A stretch of 64,000 bases of DNA from Crotophaga sulcirostris (Eukaryota > Chordata > Aves > Cuculiformes > Crotophagidae), in assembly GCA_013397455.1 (NCBI GenBank), contig VYZB01000328.1, forward strand, positions 158,063-222,062, given 5' to 3'. The notes below the pieces were generated by a model, which was given only the letters and a program-made list of their open reading frames with translations, made no database searches and was not told the origin of the DNA. The stretch's first letter is position 1. Each line of letters starts with the position of its first letter. A program made the position numbers and the translations under genes. Shown here in pieces: positions 13,735 through 25,200 of this stretch.

Positions 13735-14930
13735 AATAATCTTTTGATTACTTCTCGCAAAACATTCTTCGATTTGCAAGCTCACTTTTCAAACATCTCA
13801 TTCCTTTTCTGAGCCATTCGAAATGCATCTGCTTGAAATTACAGAGAAAACCACACCTGGAGAGTTCTCTAGAATCTTAATTTCTAATTCCTATGAGCTG
13901 GTGGGGGGGATTGTCCTTGTTTTATTTAGATTGACCCAGCACTAGCTTTTTTGGTATCTGTTCTCTCAGTCTGTTGCAGCAGAGCTGTTAGAATTCAGCT
14001 CACAGAGTTGTGTAACAGGACAGCCATCAACTGTGCTTGCTCTCAGAAAGAAAGGATGGAAAAAGTGGGGAAAATATTGGGGAAGAAGAGCTGCTGAGGG
14101 AAGGAAAACAATGTGTGATGTATAACTGGCCTTCAATGCTATTGAAATGGGCTTCCTCACAGCTCCAGCAATGCAATTTCACTGAGACTGCATGTGAGGA
14201 CTGCAGATAAGGGTCTGTCTTGGGGACCACAAACCCTGTAGCCTGAGGGTTCAGTTACTATTTCCAAGGCAGAAGAAAAATACTTCCTCGACAGACTGAG
14301 AGGCAGGAACTAGACTGACCAGAGTAGTGAATGAGACCTTTTTTCTGTCTCTGGGAAAGAAAACAAATGCAGTCTGGTCTGGCATGTCTGAGCATCAGCT
14401 GAAGGTGGGCAGTCAACTCCCAGGATTAGCACCCTTCCTCAGTGGGGAGACAAGCCATTATACATAGCAGAATGAGGCAAATAAGGTTTTCATTACAGAT
14501 GAAGAGTGGGAAACAGTGCTTACAGTCAGCCCAACAGGCTGATGAAACTGCAGCCCCAGGGCGACTGTTGGAAGGCTCCTTTGGTTATTTAATGAAGTGT
14601 GGTTGAGTTTTGACCCCTCGGCTTCAGCGCCTGAGGTTTTCTGTGAATGTTTTAGGTCTTGCTCCTATCTCTGAGCTCATTGACTACTCGGAGAATTTTT
14701 TAGATTTGTAATGGTTTTCTTTCTTGCTGCGTGAAAGGTCACGCAACTGACAGATCTAATTCATCATATGGGGAAACCAGGAGAGGGCCCGAGACCAGGA
14801 GCAAACTGGAAGCTCGGGGAACTCAGTCAGCTTGGGCAAACCAGCTCCTTAGGCACCGCATGGTGAACAAGGCTTCAGAATTTACCGGTTCCCATGGCAC
14901 TTTTAACAACAGCAGGCTAAAGAAATCAAT

Positions 14931-14936
14931 TTTATT
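14931..14936 (-). terminator. Candidate polyadenylation signal for IL1RAPb
   Basis: The minus strand reads AATAAA, about 620 nt after the IL1RAPb stop. A T/GT-rich stretch (TTTCTTTAG, then CTGTTGTT) follows within about 30 nt, as expected for a cleavage and polyadenylation site. A second AATAAA lies further on at 13926-13921. Confidence 0.45.
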
Positions 14937-15052
14937 TAGCGAGAAGAGACTTGTCTTAAAACTTTTGACCAAGTTCTTTTAAACTACAGTGGATAATGCA
15001 CTGTACTGCACGGTGCACTCCTGCGCTGGCAGGGACTCCCATTTCCCGCATT

Positions 15053-15188
15053 GGCAACGTTTCATCCTTTGCAAAACAGAGGCTTGCTTCCCCTTCTCCA
15101 AAGGTTCCTGCCAGGAGTATGGCAACGTTTCATCCTTTGCAAAACAGAGGCTTGCTTCCCCTTCTCCAAAGGTTCCTGCCAGGAGTAT
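15053..15188. repeat. Perfect 68-bp tandem duplication
   Basis: Two identical 68-bp units, 15053-15120 and 15121-15188, stand head to tail. Each begins GGCAACGTTTCATCC and ends CCAGGAGTAT. I found no mismatch between them. Identity implies a very recent duplication, a length-polymorphic locus, or an assembly artefact. The repeat lies in the probable 3'UTR of IL1RAPb, 367 nt after its stop codon. Confidence 0.97.
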
Positions 15189-15554
15189 GGCTTCTCCTCC
15201 CTCCCTCCCCATCCCCTGCTGGGGACCTGCCCTCCCACACTCCAGTGACCCCGCAGCAAATACGACCACAGTTGGGGAAAAACAGCACCAGAGAAACGTA
15301 TTCTCAGCTCCACTTTGGGATTTAAATAAGGGCGAGAGACCCAGGCAGGCAGCCCTCACTGCTGCTCTGCGTGTGGCTGCAGGGCCCTGGCCCCGAGCAC
15401 CAGCATCGGCGGTGTCGCTGCAGTCTTCCATGCTGGCACAGGACTTGTGATGAATGGCATTGCGTTAGCCTGTGATACCACAAAAATATCTTAATTGAGA
15501 CTGCAGTGAATTTCCTTTGCCAGCCCAGCACCTACGGTACCATCAGTCTCTTGG

Positions 15555-16276
15555 CTAGAGCACGCAGAAGTCATTGTTGGACAGGTCACTGTAGTGGCAG
15601 AGGGCGAGAGCAGGAGCCTGTTCTGGTGGGGGTCCAGGTCGACTTCTGCCCTGAATCCCCTGTGCTGCAGGCCTGCCTGAACCCGACTTGCAGCGGTGAG
15701 TGTCCCACTTGTGCTCAGACACAGCCTGGTGCTTGTGCTTGAGTCTGCTGCCACCACTGCAATAGGTCCCACAACACCGGCACGTCAAGAAGTGCTTGGC
15801 TCGGTGTTTGGCCTTTGACTCTGGAGTCAAGGCCGTGGCTCCAGGAGCAAGAGACCCCGCTGCGGTGCCGCGCAGATCAGGCTGTCCTTTCAACCGGCTC
15901 CTTCTCCTCTGGACAGCGTCCAGGCTGATGTCTGACTGGGAGGAGCAGCTCTCGTTCCAGCCAGCGCTGGTGCTCAGGCTGTGCAGCGGCAAGGCGAGAC
16001 GCAGTGCCTTCCAGAACTGGGAACCCGCGCGCTTGGATTTCTCCCCCTTCCAGGTGACGAAGGAGACAGACTCCTTCAGCTGGAGGATGCTGGGGTGGGT
16101 GCACTGCAGGGGTCTGTACTCTACCACGATGAGCTTGGTGGCGATGGCATTCTGGCACATGATGCCCAACTTGAACTCCAGCAGGCTGATGCTCTTCTCC
16201 GTCAGGTAATCGGGACTCAGGACCACAATCATCCTGCGGCTTCTCTGTATGAAGTCAAACACGGCTTCAGTGGTAT
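15555..16276 (-). CDS. IL1RAP: IL1RAPb alternative terminal exon (neuronal TIR half and tail)
   Basis: The acceptor is TTCTTAG at the right edge. Joining to the A left by the shared TIR exon makes an Asn codon and the sequence [16 protein letters not shown], the start known from mammalian IL1RAPb. The exon encodes the second half of a TIR domain ([28 protein letters not shown], and the box 3-like FWKAL). About 140 further residues absent from the canonical form follow, including [16 protein letters not shown], a Cys cluster TCRCCGTYC, and the end [10 protein letters not shown]. In mammals this form is made in the nervous system, does not support canonical IL-1 signalling, and takes part in synapse organisation through the ectodomain. 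It is 240 codons including stop. The close match over tail and terminus shows that the isoform is kept in birds. Confidence 0.95.
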
Positions 16277-19200
16277 CTAAGAATGCAAGGGCAGAGGAAT
16301 TGGGGTGCACAAGGGGGAGGAAGCAGGGAGAGAAAAGCTGAAGGAAGCTGTTTGATGGCATACCTCCACAGTTCCCCCCTTCCCACAGAGGAAAACCTGG
16401 CACAAGCGCAATGACTTTCGATTTGCTCACACTCCTACTGGCAGGGACTGCAGGAGCGATAGCAGCATTTTTGCTTTGCAGTCTGTTTTTGAGAAGGCTG
16501 AAGTGGTAAATGAGAAGCCAGGATGGCAGGGTAAGCCAGGACCATCCTCTTGACTTCTGACCTACACAGCATCACTTCTGTCCAGAGAAGTGCAAGCATT
16601 TGATACAGGGCAGGTCTTGTTTGGGAATCATCAGCCCACAACTCTTTGCTTTGAGGGGGACAAACTGAAGCAATCATGTAACTGTGCCACTGCTTGCACT
16701 GCTGAGTCTAAGACCTCCCTCCCTCCCTCTCATGCTTTCTCATCTAGAAATGGAAGCCTCCAAACTTAGAAAGCAAAAACATCAGCCTTAAACCTCTCCA
16801 TCAGTTCCCCTAGCTGTGATGGGGGGGGTGAAAATACTGTCCTTCAAAGCATTTTTGGGGAATGAATTGAAGCTTGTAAAGCTCAGCAAGATGCTTAGCT
16901 GGAATGGTGCCAGGCAAGGGCAGCAACTCTTTTATTATGAGCGTTAAAAAGCAAGAAATCTGAAGGATGTCCTTGACCTCCATGTCTTGGGATGCAGTAA
17001 GCATATTGAAGGTGTCGTGGCTAATGGGTGAGTAGTGGGAAAGATGGGAATTAATAGGGCTGTGGCACTTGGTGAATTAACCCAAGTTGATTAACAGAAC
17101 TGTAAAAACTTTAAAAAAAATACCCCACCCACTTACAGAGTGCTGGTGTCTGAGATGAGGGGTGGGGCTGAGGACAAAATGTTGTTCAAGCAGGTTGGGG
17201 AGCACTGGAGTAAGAGTTCTTGCACACTCATGAGAAAAACCTGGTAGGAATGTCTTGCAAAGCACCATTCGGGGAGAAGAGCTACCTGCTGCTTCCATCA
17301 CATTTTGCACAGCAAAAGCTTTGATTCCTCAATCTGGAGGCTCCCCTCCCTCCCTGCCAATGGAACAGTGGTCTTTTATATAAATACAGATACCATTCTT
17401 TCTCTGCAATGGTCATGCCTCTCATTCTTCCAGCACTTGGCTGTCTCTTTTCTTAACTCACAGCAGAAGGTGCACTGTATTGCACCTGAATACATCTTAT
17501 TTTAATACTGTACAGAGCAATACTTTTTTTTTGTTTGTTTTCAAAGATATATGACTAGCTCTAAAACTCACTGTCACAAGATTATGTGGGGATCAACAAC
17601 TTGCATAGGAGAAAGGATTGAACAATAATATCCTAGAGGAGGAAGTAAGGCACTCTTTGGTTCTTTAACATAATACTGGGATTTAAATCAAACTATTTGG
17701 TGCCCTTTTTTCTTGCATACAAGCTTTAGTGGGATTCCTCCTCCCTGCAATACACACAGGAAAACACTGATTCATTGAAACCAAATGTAGATGATGGTTC
17801 TGTCAGAATTGTTACTTAAGGCTGTGAAACATTCTTACCATCCTACTTCAAAGGCACAAAGAATTGGCAGCAATCTCCCAATTTACTGAGTCCAGGCCCC
17901 GTTCAAACCTTTCTATAACTGATTGAGATCTATTTTGAAATCAGCCAAGCTTCAATATTTTGTGAAAGGAAAAGCTCCTTTGCTGGTTTGAAAAGTCTTT
18001 CTTTTTGAGACTGGAATCACAGGGAAACGTAGGTAGAAGCAGCCCCTGGGAAGTCACCTATGTTACCTGCCTGCTCAAAAAGCAGAGGTTCAAATAATAT
18101 GAATGATTCCAACACCACTAAAATGAAATGTTTTGATTGAGATCACAATGATGGTATTCTTTTATCAGTTTTGAATTTGCAATGCTTTTTGAGACTTGAC
18201 TTTTTTTTTTTTTGGCAGAGAAAAAGCTCAAATTCCCCAAGATATATTTTATTTCTAAGAATGGGATGCATTTAGACTTTGCTCACCAGGATGCCTTGGG
18301 ATGTTCACTTTACAATATAATGCCAGCTCACAAAAAATCCTGAGTGAACACTTCACAGTGTGCAGGCAGGATGGTCCCTCCCAGTGACACCAACGGCAAA
18401 GGATGGGAGAGGAAGTGATAATGCTGTGAGGAGATGGGTACCAACAGAGCGGAAAATTTGAGATCTACTTTATACTAAAAAACTTCCATCTTTACTACAT
18501 GGTTATGAAAGACACTGCATAGTTTTGTTGGTTATTTGTGTCTCCCCTAATGCACCCCAGAAATGTAACAGAGGAGTGCAAGAGCCACACATTTGTCCCA
18601 TCCCAATAAAAGCCATGGGGTCATAGATCCCATACCCCACAGACCCCAAATCCAGATTGTCATGAGTACTCATTTTGCCAGCATTCTGGAAGTGCTAGGC
18701 TCTCTCTGAACTTACCTGCTAGCATGCAAACGGGGGGAAGCCAAGAAAGTGGTGTGGATGAGAAAATATGAAGCTAAATAAACTTTTTCTACCCAGCTAC
18801 CTGGAAGGTGATGGGCAAAGCATCCTAAGCGTGAGTTTGATTTCTGTGGTTAGGGCAGATTTCCAAAATTTCTGTTCAACACTCTGGTTTGGTCCCTCAA
18901 GCAAAGGGATGGTGTTTCCTTCCCACCTTTCTATCCTGTGATTGCCAAGTAAGCACTCTTGGAGTCAGAGGCTTTCTGTGTGTGCATGTCCACTGCTGGG
19001 TGACGTTTGAATGCTGGGTGTCACTGTGTTTCTGCTTGGATGGCCCTGGTAGCAGTGGTGGTGCCTCAGGATCTATGAAACAGACAAGAAAACGTCCCCC
19101 TCGTCCCCAAAAGATCTCAATACTTGGACTACACACAGCAACCTTTCTTTAATGGTCATTAACAGACATAATGGGGAGGAAAATGATACTTATGAGAAAT

Positions 19201-22200
19201 GCACGAGGACTGAAATGCAAAAGTGAAAATGTTTTATTGAAAAGCAAAATAAAATAATACTGATAGTCCACAGACCAAATAGCACAAAGGTAAAAACATA
19301 CAGAAAAGAGAAGGGAAAACTCTGGAACAGTTGTACATCAAATGACACAGGCGAGAGAAGATACTTTTTCCAATTTGTGCCACGCTGTTTCCCAATGAAA
19401 TAACAATGAGGAACTTTGTATGAGCTGCATATTGATAAATGTTGGGTTAGAGCATAGAAACTCAAATGAATCAACTGAACTAGACAATGCTGTGACAGAA
19501 TCCAACAATGGAAATCACACATGGCATAGGATGAAATGGTAGGTGTATCTGAGGTGCTTTGCAGATCTGCATTCCAGCTGGAATTGGCATTTACACCTGG
19601 CCTCACAGCTCCCAGCAAAGCCAGTGGTATCAGTATTACAAGGTTGGAAAGGACCTCTGAGATCACTGAGTCCAGCCTATAACCCAACACTAACATCATC
19701 TCATCATTTAAATCATGGCACATGCTAAAGCCCCCAGGGGAGCCAAGCCTGCTCCAGTGCTACTCCTTCCATGCTGTTCACTCTGGACCTCTCAAGTCTC
19801 TTCGGACCATTGTACCTTTTGCCTTTTGGGTGCTCCCAGTAATCTTGTTCTGGTGTTGCAATGGCACCAAGGACCAGCCCCATGTATGCCAGAGAAAGTT
19901 CTAGTCCATTGTTTATTTGGAAAACTCTTTGAATATAATCAGCAACATAAATGAGGTGGATTTAACTTTCTAAAATATTCAGAGTTACTAAAGCATCAGC
20001 AGAAGTTCTTTTGGTATCTCAGCCAAAAGTGAGATGTGATGTGATGAGGTCTGCAATGTTAATTGAATTTATGCGTATTTTTTTGTCAGTTTTTTAAAAA
20101 TCAAATTGGAATCTAACACAGTTCTGCTTTGGCCTCAGGGCCTTCCCTCTGCCTGCAGATCTGGCAGCTGATTACAGGGATGTTGAAAACACAAACAGAA
20201 AGGTAAAGCTGGGCAAAATGACAGGGTTGCAATGGCTTTGCAAAGCTGAGCATGGTTTTGGAAGCTACCTCATACACATCAAGCTTTCTGGAGCATGGGC
20301 AGCAGCTCTGTCCCTCCACAGAAAGCCACAGTAGAAAAGCTCATAACAGCAAAGCTTTTAAGCACCTCTGAGCAAGTGTGGAGCTCCACTGCCTTCAGTA
20401 AAGCTGGCTGCAATTTTACCTGCTTAAAGCAAAGCTTACTTGGGGAGGATGATGAAGAGGAAAGTGAGAAAGAAGTTCTATTTGTTCTGGGTTTGTACAG
20501 CACCTGCCCATGGGTATCTGTGGCTCCCCTTGCCCCGGGATAACATTATTAACCACAACATGCTACTGGCCAGGGGCTTTGCTGACGCCAGGGTTCAGCC
20601 CCACACCTCGAAGGCTGGGCTGATTACTGGTACACCCTCAAACCTCTCTGCTCAGCTGGGTGAACAGTGCTTGGGCTCCAATTTGTAGTGTTTGTTAACG
20701 AACAGCTCCGCTTCACCCACTGGACACCAACAGAGTGAAAAGCATGAGTCAGGGGCAATGCAGGAGCAACCCATTATTAACAAAAAATAAGCATTCACTT
20801 AGTGTGCACAATAGTGAATTTCACAATGAAGTGGGGCAGGCCCTCGCATTGGGAGCTACAGGAGTATGGAGGCTCTCACAGAACTTGTAGTTTTATATGA
20901 AAAACATTATGAATAACAGGATTGCCAGTAACAGCCAACGTCAGCTTCCCTCCGTGTTTTGGTCTGTCCTACAAGGGAAGGGACCCTCACCTCCCTGGTC
21001 TAAAAAGCCTGTCTGCTGGGGGTTAACTCAGCAGGGTCTCTCCTGTGCCTGCTGCCTCCACTAAAGCAAGGGCTGATACAGAGTGGTTTTTTTATATTTC
21101 CATTTCGTGCAAAGTTTGCAGAAGCCGGGGTTCTCCTCTGTTCTGCAACTGTGGGCTGGAAACAAGTTAGGCAGAGATTTGCTTTGTAAAGCCAAGGCTG
21201 GTTTAAACCTGAGCCCTGAAATATAAACACTGATGCTGTTCATACCGAGCCAGAGAACATTGAGCCTTCAGAGAATCATAGAATAATTTGGGTTGGAGTG
21301 GACCTTTAAAGGTCTTCTAGTCCAACCCCCCTGCAATAAGCAGGGATGTATTCAACTAGAACAGGCTGTTCAGAGCTGATCCAATCTGACCTTGAATATT
21401 TCCAGGGATGAGGAATCTACTATCCCTCTGGGCAACCCGTTCCAGTGTTTGATAACCCTCATCATAAAAAAATTCTTCCTTAAATCTAGTCTGAATCTAT
21501 GTTCTTTTAGTTCAAAAACATTACTCCTTGTCCTATTGCAACAGGCCCTACTAAAAAATCTGTCCCCATCTTTCTTATAAACTTCCTTTAGGTTAAGGTC
21601 TCCACGGAGCCTTACCTTCTCCAGGCTGAACAACCCCAACTCTCTCAGCCTTTCCTCAAAGTCTTACCCAGCTGGACAGAGCTCGTAATTTTTAGTAAGT
21701 TCATAGGGTCTCCTGGAGAGTTGGACATAGATCACTGTCATCCCAGAGGCCTCAGCAGCACCTTGTGTGGTGCTTTACCCCAGCCAGCAGGACAGGACAG
21801 AGACAGGAGGCAGGTTCAATAGTAAATTGGGGTTCCTTGCGGTGCTTGTGAAGTCCCTGAGTTTACCCTACAAAGAAGTATCTCTCAGACATGCTCCATG
21901 GCCTGTACGAATGAGAGATTTCCCTTGAATTATGAGCATTCCAGCCCTGAAGGACCTGGGGTACCTGGGAGACTGCAGAGTCCCAGAGACTGACCACTTA
22001 CTAGTAGAAATGCTACAATACGAATATCAACTAGCAGAGCTTTTCTGTTTTTTTTAAATGGTTTTGTAACAGTCATTTCACATTGCCAAACTACCTTAAT
22101 GCACTTGCTCATACAGAAAGTGGGGAGCAAAGATGGGGACCCTCAAGAGTCTACACTCCCCTCACTGAAGCAGAAATCTGTGATCCCACAGTGAGGAGAA

Positions 22201-25200
22201 CTATACAGCAGAAACATGTAGGAAAGGCTCTATATTGGAGCCACCTTTCAAACTGTTCCCTAGCCTCTGCAGGACCAGGAATGAGTGAAGTCACTTAGGA
22301 AAGAAAAGAAGCTCTGTCCTGGATACCAATGAAGGTCTTATAGGAACTGGACCCAGTAGCACTGGCCTGTACAAATACCATGCTATCACAAGGTGCTGGA
22401 TACATCCCACCTGGATTTAGACCTTCAGGACAGGGCACGTGTGGGTGATGACAAGGATGAGCACTTGCAGAGAGGGGTGTAGGCATCTTTGGTCTCTCTA
22501 CTGCAAGGGCATTAGAAAAGCTGCAAGGAGGCATGACTGTCCTCTGAAATGACTGGGACACAGTCCTTCATGGCAAAAACCTCCGAGTTCCTTCACACTC
22601 CCTGGCCTAACTTGTGAAATTTTGAGTTTGGTTTTGCTTTGTTTTCTGATGGTGTCAAACATTTTTCAGGGATACGCATGAGTCCATCAAGGCTCAAACT
22701 CCTGCTAATTTTTTTCACTGGCATCTCCACCTGCAGCTGCTTCCAGAACCTGCCCTTTGGGAACTTGGATTTCTCGCCTTTCCATTTAATGACAGTTAAG
22801 GCTGCCTTGGCCTGCTTCAACTCCTTCACTTTGCTCTTCTTGATGGCTTTGTACTGCACTAGAATGACTTTGATGTTGCCCTTGGAGGCCATATTCTCTA
22901 GACCAGCCTTGAGCTCCAGCAGGGCCTGTGTCCCCTGTAAGACGTAGTTGGGGCTCAGGACAACAAGAAGACGTCGGCTTTTCTGGATGAAGCTCAGGGT
23001 TTCATCTGTGACAACTGGGAGAAAGAAACATTGAGGTTGTTAGTGATGGCCAAGAACATGCTGCTGAGCTGCTAGTGTGACACCGGGTGTCTCTTGAAGG
23101 GGACAATAAAATCCCTTGGAGGTCCTCTCTAGAAAACATACCGGTGCTTCCCAATCCTGCAAGAGATTCCAGGTCGGGCCTCCTACACCGTGGTTCGTAC
23201 CCACTGTCCCACACTATGACAGCTTCTACTCCTTATCCCAGGATGCCTACAGATGTGTTTCCTCCTCCCCACACTACGCAGAGATTCCAGAGGCAGCTTC
23301 ATCTAAAACTCACTGTATTACATGGCAGCGACACCACCCAATGCTATGAGGATGTCATGTAGCCAAAGAGGGCTCTGGTAAGCTGAGATTTAGCTTCCTA
23401 CTTATGAGTGTGGAAAAAAACAGGCCCTCTGGAGCAAAGCAGGAAAAATGCCAGCTGGACAACACACGACCTCAAGGAAAAGACTCAGCCTGAAGAGGTG
23501 GCAGGAAGCCCGAATGCCTACACGTGCATCTTCCTCTGGCAGATGTCCAGAATGACTCTGGGTAATCTCTTCACTCCTCTTGCCTCTGTTTCCCTACGCC
23601 AAACACACACAATAAGGATCTACACCCTCCCTGAGTGTCCTCATGGGTTAATTTGCTTTGGAAATACTACCATCCGAACTCCTGTTACTCATGGAACTGT
23701 CACTGTTGCTGTCATCAATGAAAGCACCTTTGAGTGCTTTCAGAAGTGGCAACTAAACTGCTCTGAGGACTTTTAATGAAGTGTCCCAAAAATGACATCC
23801 TTTGAGCTGGAGACATGTCATGGTAACTGTGGATCCTCTTTGATTTTCTAACATCTGCTGGTAGACTATCCTGAGGCACCTTTTTGTAATTAATGTGAAA
23901 ACTCCTTTTAAGTGTGAATCCCAGTGCTCACATTCTCTGCTCCCACGCTTCACTGGCAAAGGAACACTCTTGAATGGTCAGAAAACACAATGGACAATAA
24001 AATTACGCTGACGGGTAACTTCATTTAGCTGTCAAGTACGCTTGATTAGTTCCCATTAGCAAACTTGCGGGATAATCCATCGTCCACTGTTTCTTCATCA
24101 AAGACAACATAATTCTCTACCTGTGACACAGATGCACACTCTGGAGGCATGACAACAGCTGCCAACAGCTATTTCCTGGCCCACCACGCTTCCACAAGAA
24201 GGAGATTAGTCAAATCCACCTAGGAAAACTGGGGAAGCCCCACCAGTGTTGCAAATGGCAGTGCAAGGATGAGTCTCTCCAGCAGTGCTCTGGAGGGCTG
24301 GTGCTGGGCTGAGGCTGGCAGTGATTGCCACAGTAAGGATGGGAGTGCTCTGGGGATGAGGGTGAAGGCAGCGAGCCCAGGAGAGCTGCACTGAGAGGAA
24401 AATGAGACCCTTCAAAGGGAAAGGGGAATAGTGGCAAGAAACAGCAGAAGGAAAAGCAGCGAGATGTACGTCTCGAGCAACAACTAGTCAGGACAGCTCA
24501 GAGCAAATCTGCTCGGAGCCTGGCACTGACATCAAGAAAACAGAGCCTGGAAGAGTGCCCTGCCACATATTCCAGGCTCTCTCTAGAAGGAGCAGGGACA
24601 GGACTGTAGCTAGGACTGCAGCTGTCTCCCTCTCCCCTGCAGCACACTTATTTATTCACTCTCAAACTTAGAGGTGCTGTGTCCTGGCAATGATCTAGGA
24701 GAAAAAGATTGAAGATCCCAGAACGGTTCTGCTCCCTCTGTCACACAGCTGGGCTAAGACTGTAGCAGTCCCTCCTGTTCTACCCAAAAGGGACCCCAAT
24801 GGACTTTATCAGCACAGGTTCTGTCATCAGTAGGGTCCTGACCCAAAGCCCATGCATTTAAAGTGGGTAGTCTGCACTGGCAAAAGTTCAGATTTCGAAC
24901 TTTTAGTAGGCATCAGGGATCATACAACCAACTCAGCCCCCAGGACACAAGAAATTGAGAGTGTTGGTTAGATTTGTCCTCTTGCTGTGGCACTTGTGTG
25001 ACTGTATGCATATCTGAAGAGTTTCACAAACTTCCATTCTCAGTGATTCCCTGCATCCCTCCAGCAGACACTGTGTCCAGAACCTTGCAGGATTTAGCAT
25101 GAAAGAGCAAAAAAAAATGTACATCTTAGCGAAGAGATGAGTCTCACTAGCTGCAACCAAGTATTCTTAATCATAGCAACTTAGTTGTATGCTATGTTAG

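Larger units (their letters stand above)
1..14914. other. Downstream flank of IL1RAP, no supported gene
   Basis: This stretch lies beyond the last IL1RAP exon. I see three CR1 LINE fragments (listed separately), short A-rich or A/C-rich tracts, and otherwise unique-looking AT-rich sequence. Open frames here are short, overlap on both strands and resemble no family I recognise. In human the next gene on this side is GMNC, but I found no sequence resembling it, so it would lie beyond the window. Distal enhancers could be present but cannot be read from sequence alone. Confidence 0.7.
14915..15554 (-). other. Probable 3'UTR of the IL1RAPb isoform
   Basis: This follows the stop codon of the IL1RAPb terminal exon and runs to the first good minus-strand AATAAA (14936-14931). 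It contains the perfect 68-bp tandem duplication at 15053-15188. Several frames are open on both strands because the sequence is GC-rich and duplicated, but none resembles a protein I know. The 3' limit is inferred from the signal, not observed. Confidence 0.5.
16277..22592 (-). other. Region between the two alternative terminal exons
   Basis: For IL1RAPb this is part of a 9.5 kb intron (16277-25741). For the canonical isoform the right part is probably 3'UTR. I see two CR1 fragments (19628-19718 and 21271-21662), a T-rich tract near 18200, and no coding exon. The first consensus AATAAA on the minus strand after the canonical stop is at 19238-19233, which would give a 3'UTR of about 3.3 kb. 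Confidence 0.6.

Noticed and set aside
1..14914. Possible GMNC exons on the plus strand, expected from human gene order
   Set aside because: None of the plus-strand frames resembles geminin coiled-coil sequence. The gene, if syntenic, lies to the left of the window.
14979..15450. Overlapping 150-codon frames on both strands (14979-15431 minus, 14989-15450 plus)
   Set aside because: They cross the 68-bp tandem duplication, whose length is not a multiple of three, so the same sequence is read in two frames. Composition is GC-rich, with no similarity to known proteins. It is better explained as IL1RAPb 3'UTR.
15555..16430. 291-codon minus-strand frame taken as a complete single-exon protein
   Set aside because: The part to the right of 16276 is intron: an acceptor TTCTTAG stands at the junction and similarity to IL1RAPb begins exactly there. 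The real coding part is 15555-16276.
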